The translations under genes were made by a program, and so were the position numbers. From Candidatus Saccharimonadota bacterium (GTDB taxonomy: Bacteria; Eremiobacterota; Xenobia; Xenobiales; Xenobiaceae): a stretch of DNA of 7,389 nt. Shown piece after piece: positions 1 through 4,330 of this stretch (the first letter of the stretch is position 1; each line of letters opens with the position of its first letter). The stretch is taken from assembly GCA_004554425.1 (NCBI GenBank), contig SFMI01000082.1, forward strand, positions 1-7,389, written 5' to 3'. The notes below the pieces were generated by a model. It saw only the letters and a list, made by a program, of their open reading frames with translations, had not been told where the DNA came from and made no database searches.

Positions 1-14
1 AAATGATCAACTGT

Positions 15-23
15 TTATTAACA
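15..23 (+). promoter_or_regulatory. DnaA-box-like 9-mer downstream of dnaA
   Basis: TTATTAACA matches 8 of 9 positions of TTWTNCACA, and the same 9-mer recurs twice in the main box cluster upstream of dnaA. A second, weaker reverse-oriented match follows at 27-35 (TGTTGATTA). In Bacillota the dnaA-dnaN gap often carries part of a bipartite origin. Only the last 39 bases of this gap are in the window, so that role is an inference from one short site. Confidence 0.35.
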
Positions 24-39
24 GCATGTTGATTAATAG

Positions 40-1512
40 TTATTTAAGTCTTTCTTTTAGGTTGTTCAGCGGAATTTTGTAAAGCTCGTCGTCCAAATTG
101 GTTTCGACTTTTCTATAAGCATGGATTACTGTGGTGTGATCTCGTCCGCCGAATTGAGCTCCTATTTCAGGGTAGCTAGCTCCTGGTACCATTTCTTTGC
201 ATAAATACATGGCTAGTTGCCTGGGTTTTACGATTCTTTGATCGCGTCTGGAACTTATTAAATCTTTTTCCGAAATTTGAAAATATTCGCACACTACTTT
301 CTTTATTTCGTTGATATCGACTTTCTTATCTTTATTGTGATTCAAAAGTTCTTTGAGAGCTTCTTTAGCATTATCTAAAGTCAGATCTTTTTTCATAATG
401 CTACAGTAAGTAATAACGCGTATCAAAGCTCCTTCGAGTTCACGGATGTTAGAATCGAATTCTGAAGCTATGTAGTTTAGAATGCTATCGTTGATATTTT
501 TATCTAAACTGGCTGCCTTTTGTCTTAGGATAGCTACTCTAGTATCGAGATCCGGAGGCTGAATATCAGCGATCATGCCCCATTCAAAACGACTGCGCAA
601 TCTGCTCATGACTGTGTTCATCTGTTTTGGAGGACAATCGCTAGAAATAACTATTTGCCTATTAGAGCGTTTCAGAGCATCTATGGTTTGGAATAATTCT
701 TCTTGAGTACCAGGTTTGCCGATAATGAAATGTATATCGTCTATTAAAAGAACGTCTACATTACGAAACTTATCGCGAAAACGCTGATTAGTTCCTGAAG
801 CTAGAGATTCCATAAATTCATTAGTAAATTGCTCTGCTGATGTATAGAGTACTTTTAAATTAGGGTTGGTTTTTACTATGCTGTTGCCAATGGCGTTAAT
901 TAAGTGAGTTTTTCCTAATCCTACGCCGGAATAGAAGAACAAAGGATTATAAATAACGCCTGGTGACTGAGCTACAGCTTTAGCTGTGGCAGCTGCTATG
1001 CTGTTATTGGAACTAGTAACGAAGTTTTCAAACAGCAAATTTTCCTGAAGATTGCTGTTCCATTCCGTTTTTTTGCTATCTTTTATAGAAGCCGAAACTT
1101 GAATTTCCGCTTTTGGTTCGGACTTTATTTGGCTTTTTATTTCCTTACTAGTTTCTTTCCTTTTGATTACGGGAGGTAGCTCTGCAATGTCGTTCTTTTT
1201 CTCTTCTGCGTTTTCTTTGGGAAGATTTGGCTTGCTATCATCATTAGTTTCTACTTGACCTATAACAAATTCTATTTTTATAGATTCGCTATTAAAGCAA
1301 GCTTTTAGAGAAGCTAATATACGTTCAAGTCTATCTGCTTTTTTCAGAAAATCTCTCATAAACTTATTGGGAGTAACTATTGTTAAGGTATCTCCGTTTA
1401 AGTCTTTGGGAGAACATTGCTCTAAGAAGGTATTTAAAGGGCTTTCCGTTTCGGATAAAAATTCGCGCCATAAAATACTTAGGCACTCAGCCGAAACAGC
1501 TTGATTAGCCAT
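40..1512 (-). CDS. dnaA: Chromosomal replication initiator protein DnaA
   Basis: DnaA is the AAA+ ATPase that binds DnaA boxes at oriC, opens the duplex and helps load the replicative helicase. The 490-residue product has all four domains. Domain I (about 1-85) is divergent. Domain II (about 86-150) is a charged, Lys/Glu-rich linker. The AAA+ core has Walker A GVGLGKT (196-202), Walker B LLIDD (255-259), the arginine-finger region SRLRSRF (303-309) and sensor 2 NIRELEG (355-361). Domain IV ends with the DnaA signature GGRDHTTVIHA (455-465), whose residues contact the box. The length is normal. The ATG is chosen because a strong GGAGG lies 6 nt upstream. It is transcribed away from the box cluster on its 5' side, the usual autoregulated arrangement, and an inverted repeat sits in its leader (1538-1556). 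I found no convincing -35/-10 pair for it. dnaN would be expected next, to the left of the window. Confidence 0.98.
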   Translation of the reverse strand: MANQAVSAECLSILWREFLSETESPLNTFLEQCSPKDLNGDTLTIVTPNKFMRDFLKKADRLERILASLKACFNSESIKIEFVIGQVETNDDSKPNLPKENAEEKKNDIAELPPVIKRKETSKEIKSQIKSEPKAEIQVSASIKDSKKTEWNSNLQENLLFENFVTSSNNSIAAATAKAVAQSPGVIYNPLFFYSGVGLGKTHLINAIGNSIVKTNPNLKVLYTSAEQFTNEFMESLASGTNQRFRDKFRNVDVLLIDDIHFIIGKPGTQEELFQTIDALKRSNRQIVISSDCPPKQMNTVMSRLRSRFEWGMIADIQPPDLDTRVAILRQKAASLDKNINDSILNYIASEFDSNIRELEGALIRVITYCSIMKKDLTLDNAKEALKELLNHNKDKKVDINEIKKVVCEYFQISEKDLISSRRDQRIVKPRQLAMYLCKEMVPGASYPEIGAQFGGRDHTTVIHAYRKVETNLDDELYKIPLNNLKERLK

Positions 1513-1518
1513 ACTTAT

Positions 1519-1523
1519 CCTCC
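1519..1523 (-). promoter_or_regulatory. Ribosome binding site of dnaA
   Basis: Read on the minus strand this is GGAGG, six nucleotides before the ATG at 1512-1510. It is a strong, well-spaced Shine-Dalgarno sequence and fixes the dnaA start. Confidence 0.85.
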
Positions 1524-1537
1524 GTTGAAAGTTCAGT

Positions 1538-1556
1538 CAAGAAAATATGTTTCTTG
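1538..1556. repeat. Perfect inverted repeat in the dnaA leader
   Basis: CAAGAAA, a 5-base spacer (atatg), then TTTCTTG: two fully complementary 7-base arms. It ends 25 bp upstream of the dnaA start codon and 14 bp before its Shine-Dalgarno. It could be an operator for a dimeric regulator or a short mRNA hairpin. The sequence does not tell which, and A/T-rich repeats of this length can occur by chance. Confidence 0.45.
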
Positions 1557-1752
1557 TTTTAATAAAAAAAACATTGATTTTACTTGGTCTGAGTTTTTAT
1601 TTCGCAAATATAGTGAAATCGGCCGTTTGTTTTTAGGCAAATAACGGGCTGTTTTTCTTAGCTGCTTTCTCTCTTCCTTTAGAAAAAAAACAATTTTAAT
1701 GAACTGTTTTATAGATATTTTATTAACATTTCCACAAATTAACTTATTAAAC

Positions 1753-1761
1753 TGTGGATAA
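1753..1761 (-). promoter_or_regulatory. DnaA box, perfect consensus
   Basis: TGTGGATAA, that is TTATCCACA on the minus strand, the highest-affinity form of the DnaA box. It is the perfect box closest to dnaA and has the opposite orientation to most of the cluster, so it may also serve in dnaA autoregulation. That last point is inference. Confidence 0.8.
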
Positions 1762-1823
1762 CTAATAAAAAATCTGTATTTTCAGAATTTATTGCATATA
1801 ACAACATGTTTATAACAACAAAA

Positions 1824-1852
1824 TTATCAACATTATCAACAAGTTATTAACA
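1824..1852 (+). repeat. Three tandem DnaA-box-like iterons
   Basis: TTATCAACA at 1824 and again at 1833, directly abutting, then TTATTAACA at 1844 after two bases. Each differs from TTWTNCACA only at the sixth position (A for C). Close same-direction packing is typical of low-affinity DnaA sites on which a filament grows. The same TTATCAACA variant occurs in reverse at 2041-2049. Confidence 0.6.
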
Positions 1853-1875
1853 AAACAAGTCAGACGTTTGTTAGG

Positions 1876-1884
1876 TTATCCACA
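1876..1884 (+). promoter_or_regulatory. DnaA box, perfect consensus
   Basis: TTATCCACA on the plus strand, an exact match to the high-affinity DnaA box. It lies 23 bp to the right of the tandem iterons and could anchor DnaA assembly over them. Confidence 0.8.
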
Positions 1885-1897
1885 GAGTTGCATAATT

Positions 1898-1916
1898 TTT
1901 TACACAATTTGCCACA
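1898..1916 (+). promoter_or_regulatory. Two adjacent DnaA boxes
   Basis: TTTTACACA at 1898-1906 matches TTWTNCACA fully. TTTGCCACA at 1908-1916 matches 8 of 9. They share orientation and are one base apart. An A/T-only-rich stretch follows directly, which makes this pair a reasonable neighbour of the unwinding element. Confidence 0.55.
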
Positions 1917-1948
1917 TATTCTTTATATAAAAATAACGTATAATAAAA

Positions 1949-1957
1949 TTATGCACA
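1949..1957 (+). promoter_or_regulatory. DnaA box, perfect consensus
   Basis: TTATGCACA matches TTWTNCACA at every position. It is flanked on both sides by nearly pure A/T sequence (about 1917-1948 and 1970-2040). Confidence 0.65.
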
Positions 1958-2040
1958 GTTACTTTCACAAAAATAGTATTTTTATCTTATATTTAGCAGT
2001 TATATAGCGTTTTTGTCTTATTTTATATAGTAAAATGTTC

Positions 2041-2060
2041 TGTTGATAACCTGTGTATAT
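2041..2060 (-). promoter_or_regulatory. Right-edge pair of reversed DnaA-like boxes
   Basis: TGTTGATAA (2041-2049) and TGTGTATAT (2052-2060) each match 8 of 9 of the reverse consensus. They face the plus-strand boxes across the AT-rich block and mark the right border of the cluster, about 50 bp before the rpmH promoter. Confidence 0.5.
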
Positions 2061-2108
2061 GTTAATTAAAATCACTATTTGGCCCACTTTCTATGCATAT
2101 AGATTTGT

Positions 2109-2137
2109 TTGACAAACTTGCAAATGAGCATTATACT
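2109..2137 (+). promoter_or_regulatory. Housekeeping promoter of the rpmH operon
   Basis: The -35 is TTGACA (2109-2114), a perfect match. The spacer is exactly 17 bp, and the -10 is TATACT (2132-2137), 5 of 6 to TATAAT. Transcription should start near 2144. It is the best promoter I found in the window and sits where the rpmH-rnpA-yidD-yidC-jag series needs one. It lies 48 bp beyond the last DnaA-like site, so DnaA could influence it; that is inference. Confidence 0.8.
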
Positions 2138-2143
2138 GCTATA

Positions 2144-2296
2144 GCTCTAGTATTAGGGTTTTTTTAGTGTTCTCTGAAGGCTTGAAAATACAGCAGAGTC
2201 ACTTTGAAACAGCCGCCGGCGCAGTTGTCGTGTTTTTGTTAGTTCGGCACAAGGGACGCTTGGAGCGGCTCTGAGTTTTTTGGAGGAATTAAAACA
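2144..2296 (+). other. rpmH 5' leader
   Basis: About 150 nt separate the predicted start of transcription from the rpmH ATG. The segment has no ORF of its own on the plus strand that I can support. AGCCGC (2211-2216) and GCGGCT (2265-2270) are exact complements 48 nt apart, and the second is followed four bases later by a T run (2275-2281). CTCTG (2172-2176) can pair with CAGAG (2194-2198). These could form leader structure, but the stems are short and I recognise no known ribosomal-protein leader or riboswitch. Confidence 0.4.
2282..2287 (+). promoter_or_regulatory. Ribosome binding site of rpmH
   Basis: GGAGGA lies about 9-10 nt before the ATG at 2297. It is a strong Shine-Dalgarno for a highly expressed gene. 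Confidence 0.8.
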
Positions 2297-2431
2297 ATGA
2301 AGCGCACTTTTCAGCCCCACCGCAAATACAGAAAGGTAAAGCACGGATTTTTCGCTAGAATGGCCTCTTCTTCCGGTCGTAACGTTTTAGCTCGTCGTCG
2401 TGCCAAAGGCCGCAAGCGTATCTGCGCCTAA
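2297..2431 (+). CDS. rpmH: 50S ribosomal protein L34
   Basis: This encodes the small basic protein L34 of the large ribosomal subunit. The 44-residue product begins MKRTFQP and continues with HGF (16-18), the ARM...GR turn (20-28) and VLARRRAKGRKR (30-41), the family hallmarks, at normal length. The segment after QP (HRKYRKVK) departs a little from the common NRKRKR-type sequence, and the usual HGFR is HGFF; the basic character is kept. It is the first gene after the 2109-2137 promoter and ends 7 nt before rnpA, so the two are surely co-transcribed, as in most bacteria. The start is fixed by GGAGGA upstream and by the invariant N-terminus. Confidence 0.97.
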   Translation: MKRTFQPHRKYRKVKHGFFARMASSSGRNVLARRRAKGRKRICA

Positions 2432-2438
2432 TTAAGGA

Positions 2439-2807
2439 ATGATAACTTTAACCAGGTCGAAAGATTTTGATCGTATTTTTCGGCATGGAAGTTCTGTAAG
2501 TTCCTCAGAAGTAGTTATTTACGCGCTTAAGCGTTCTAAAGGCAAGTTTTCCCAGCCGCGGGCTGCTTTTTGTGTGAGTAAAAAGTTCGGCAAAGCGGTG
2601 GCGCGCAACCGGGTTAAAAGGCGCCTTAGGGAAGTCTACCGTTTGAACGAAGGAAAGCTGGATACTCAATGGGATGTGATTCTTTTAGCCCGTCAGGGAG
2701 CTGCTGTTGTTCAGTTTGCTCAGCTGGAGAAGAAGTTCCTGAGTCTGTGCCGCAGAGCCGGGATTCTCAAGGAAGTTCCAAGGATCCCGGAAACGGTGAG
2801 CCCGTAA
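2439..2807 (+). CDS. rnpA: Ribonuclease P protein component
   Basis: RnpA binds the RNase P RNA and helps it cleave the 5' leader from precursor tRNAs. The 122-residue product shows the family pattern: LTRSKDFDRIFRHG near the N-terminus (4-17), AFCVSKKFGKAVARNR (43-58) and the RNR signature continuing as VKRRLREVYR (59-68), which binds P RNA. The last 15 or so residues after the conserved core (PRIPETVSP end) are a variable tail. The start is the only ATG available, because an in-frame TAA lies at 2433-2435. Its Shine-Dalgarno AAGGA nearly touches the start codon (one base gap), so initiation may depend on coupling to rpmH. The 3' end overlaps yidD in another frame. Confidence 0.95.
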   Translation: MITLTRSKDFDRIFRHGSSVSSSEVVIYALKRSKGKFSQPRAAFCVSKKFGKAVARNRVKRRLREVYRLNEGKLDTQWDVILLARQGAAVVQFAQLEKKFLSLCRRAGILKEVPRIPETVSP

Positions 2808-3025
2808 AAGCGAGTCTTGCCGCTCGCGGTGCCAACCTTCTTATAAAAGGGTATCAGTTTATATCTCGTTACACTCCCGCTGTATGTCGGTTTCGTCCTA
2901 CTTGTTCCGAATATACACGTCAAGCTATTCTCAAATATGGATTTTGGCGTGGCGGTCTCATGGGAGCTTGGAGAATACTGAGATGTAACCCTTTTAATCG
3001 CGGCGGTTACGATCCGGTACCTTAA
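2747..3025 (+). CDS. yidD: Membrane protein insertion efficiency factor YidD
   Basis: YidD is a small membrane-associated protein that assists YidC-dependent insertion; its mechanism is poorly known. The family core is clear: an amphipathic helix (LLIKGYQFISRYTP), then CRFRPTCSEY, the KYGFWRGG helix, and RILRCNPFNRGGYDPVP at the C-terminus, with the three conserved cysteines (47, 53, 80 counted from this start). The start is uncertain. In this frame the only canonical candidates are GTG at 2747 (92 residues, 61 nt inside rnpA) and ATG at 2669 (118 residues, 139 nt inside rnpA). I prefer GTG because the extra N-terminus from 2669 is Ser/Cys-rich and looks like a shadow of rnpA. Neither has a good Shine-Dalgarno. 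It lies 26 nt before yidC, its functional partner. Confidence 0.88.
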   Translation: MPQSRDSQGSSKDPGNGEPVKASLAARGANLLIKGYQFISRYTPAVCRFRPTCSEYTRQAILKYGFWRGGLMGAWRILRCNPFNRGGYDPVP

Positions 3026-3051
3026 ATATCGACTGCGAGAGTATTTAATCG

Positions 3052-3777
3052 ATGATTGATTCCATTGCTAATTTGATGCTTGTTTTGTTGCGAGGCATCG
3101 AGAGCGTCACAGGCTCCTACGGATTAGCTATTGTCATTTTTGCTGTTATTGTCAGACTTGCTCTTTATCTTCCGACTAAACAACAGTTTCAGTCTATGAA
3201 AGAAATGCAAGAAATTCAGCCTGAATTGCAAAAGTTGCAAGAGCGCTACAAAGATGACCAAAATATGCTACAGCAGAAGCAAATGGAATTCATGCGCAAT
3301 CATAATGTAAATCCTTTAGCCGGATGTCTTCCTATGCTGGTTCAGATGCCGATTTTGTTTGCCATCTGGAGAGCCATTATGATGGAGCAGCGTATCTTTG
3401 AAAATGCCTACTTCATGTGGATTTATCCCGGATCTTTGCAGAATTTATTCCCTGATTATTTAGCTTCTAGTTTAGCCGGTCGCGATCTCCCCATGATCCT
3501 TTTTTATGGTCTGACCATGTACCTGTCTATGCGACTTACCCCCAATTCTAATGCCCAAGCGGCTGGTCAGCAGAAGCAAATGGCCGTCATTATGACGATT
3601 ATGTTCTCATGGATGATGTGGGCTTACAGATGGCCTTGCGCTTTGATTATGTATTGGAGCGTGTTCTCACTTTTAGGTATAGTCCAGCAGGCGGCAATTA
3701 TGAGATCGTCTCTATCTGGAAAAACTGCAGTAGCTGCCGAAGGTGCAAGCAAAGAATCAGTTAAAGGCGGCAATTAG
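3052..3777 (+). CDS. yidC: Membrane protein insertase YidC (Oxa1 family)
   Basis: YidC inserts and folds proteins in the cytoplasmic membrane, alone or with SecYEG. The 241-residue product is the short form without the large periplasmic domain of Proteobacteria. It has the conserved groove arginine in the first core helix (R35, in VIVRLAL), a cytoplasmic helical hairpin (about 43-83, rich in Gln, Lys and Glu), NPLAGCLPMLVQMPILFAIW (87-106) and two C-terminal membrane segments ending in MYWSVFSLLGIVQQ. No lipobox cysteine is seen, unlike SpoIIIJ/YqjG of Bacillus. The last helix reads WPCALIMYW where FPAGLxLYW is usual. ATG 3052 is the first possible start, since an in-frame TAA is at 3046-3048; its Shine-Dalgarno is weak (GAGAG at 3036-3040). 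Confidence 0.95.
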   Translation: MIDSIANLMLVLLRGIESVTGSYGLAIVIFAVIVRLALYLPTKQQFQSMKEMQEIQPELQKLQERYKDDQNMLQQKQMEFMRNHNVNPLAGCLPMLVQMPILFAIWRAIMMEQRIFENAYFMWIYPGSLQNLFPDYLASSLAGRDLPMILFYGLTMYLSMRLTPNSNAQAAGQQKQMAVIMTIMFSWMMWAYRWPCALIMYWSVFSLLGIVQQAAIMRSSLSGKTAVAAEGASKESVKGGN

Positions 3778-3793
3778 TAAAAGGTTCTGTTTT

Positions 3794-3799
3794 GGGAGG
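3794..3799 (+). promoter_or_regulatory. Ribosome binding site of jag
   Basis: GGGAGG lies 8 nt before the ATG at 3808, a strong site in the 30-nt yidC-jag gap that fixes the start. Confidence 0.75.
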
Positions 3800-3807
3800 T
3801 TTAGCTG

Positions 3808-4317
3808 ATGGCATACGATAAAGACTACGAAGAAAACAACTTAGAAGTTGCTGATGAATTTGACGAAGATGATGATCCTATAGCCGATATTCTCTATGAA
3901 ATCGTCACTCGTATGGGATTTGAAGATGTAGATATTGAGTGGGAAGAGCGCAGCGATCACACCAGATATTTCGTGGAAGGCGAAGGTTTGGGCGTTCTGA
4001 TCGGTCGCCACGGAGCAACTTTGGAAGCTTTGCAATATCTCATCGGAGTTATTAACTCTCGCCAAGATTTAGTAGAGCACAAAATTATTATAGACATTGA
4101 AGGCTACCGCGAGCGTCGTGAATGCAGCTTGCGTGCTCAGGCTCACGAAGAGGCTTTGATAGCTGTTCGTGAAGGACAAGAGATTGTACTTGAGCCTATG
4201 CCCGCTTGTGATAGACGCATTATCCATGTTTGTTTGCACAGTGACCCTACTGTAGAAACTTACTCGGAAGGTGTAGAGCCTGAGCGTTGTGTGGTAATTA
4301 AGCCTTTGATTCGATAA
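3808..4317 (+). CDS. jag: Jag/KhpB RNA-binding protein (KH and R3H domains)
   Basis: Jag (SpoIIIJ-associated protein, also KhpB or EloR) is a cytoplasmic RNA-binding protein tied to cell elongation and division in Gram-positive bacteria. The 169-residue product has a type II KH domain with the GxxG loop GRHG (66-69) followed by TLEALQYL, then EGYRERRE (98-105) and an R3H domain with the R-x3-H signature RRIIH (136-140) and SEGVEPERCVVIKP near the end. Residues 4-23 are an acidic Asp/Glu-rich leader. The Jag_N domain and linker of the roughly 200-residue or longer Bacillota proteins are absent. That fits the shorter Jag seen in several other phyla. It follows yidC by 30 nt and precedes mnmE by 13 nt, the standard order. 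Confidence 0.93.
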   Translation: MAYDKDYEENNLEVADEFDEDDDPIADILYEIVTRMGFEDVDIEWEERSDHTRYFVEGEGLGVLIGRHGATLEALQYLIGVINSRQDLVEHKIIIDIEGYRERRECSLRAQAHEEALIAVREGQEIVLEPMPACDRRIIHVCLHSDPTVETYSEGVEPERCVVIKPLIR

Positions 4318-4330
4318 AGGTTTACAATTA

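Larger units (their letters stand above)
1513..1719. other. dnaA upstream/leader region
   Basis: This AT-rich stretch lies between the dnaA start and the first DnaA box of the cluster. It holds the dnaA ribosome binding site, the 1538-1556 inverted repeat and long A or T runs (1564-1571, 1683-1690). A dnaA promoter must lie here or within the box cluster. Candidate -10 boxes such as TATATT (reverse of 1607-1612) lack a -35 at proper spacing, so no promoter is called. No coding signal is seen. Confidence 0.5.
1720..2060. other. oriC: Chromosomal origin oriC, DnaA-box cluster
   Basis: Scoring by eye against TTWTNCACA, I find four perfect matches: 1753-1761 (minus), 1876-1884, 1898-1906 and 1949-1957 (plus). 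Matches of 8 of 9 occur at 1720-1728, 1728-1736, 1807-1815 (minus), 1824-1832, 1833-1841, 1844-1852, 1908-1916, 2041-2049 (minus) and 2052-2060 (minus). Most point right. The cluster is very AT-rich, and its likeliest unwinding stretches are about 1917-1948 and 1970-2040, which are nearly all A/T. Position between divergent dnaA and rpmH is the standard origin location in many bacteria. Which AT-rich segment melts, and whether a second box group beyond dnaA takes part, cannot be decided here. Confidence 0.85.

Noticed and set aside
11..24. CTGTT-tatt-AACAG hairpin at the left edge as a dnaA terminator
   Set aside because: A 5-bp A/T-rich stem without a T run is too weak, and it coincides with a DnaA-box-like sequence; dnaA is usually co-transcribed with dnaN.
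1720..2060. parS (TGTTNCACGTGAAACA-like) or CRISPR repeats in the intergenic region
   Set aside because: No CACGTG core is present, and the short repeats here match DnaA boxes rather than evenly spaced repeat-spacer units.
2211..2281. Intrinsic terminator before rpmH
   Set aside because: The stem is only 6 bp with a 48-nt loop and there are four bases between stem and T run; a full terminator here would block an essential operon. Kept only as possible leader structure.
2153..2344. Minus-strand ORF of 63 codons opposite the rpmH leader
   Set aside because: It overlaps the rpmH promoter leader and rpmH itself, has no recognisable motif and no ribosome binding site; it is best seen as a shadow.
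2780..2810. Programmed frameshift joining rnpA to yidD
   Set aside because: A -1 shift would fuse the frames, but no slippery heptamer or following structure is visible near 2795-2807, and both families are normally separate proteins.
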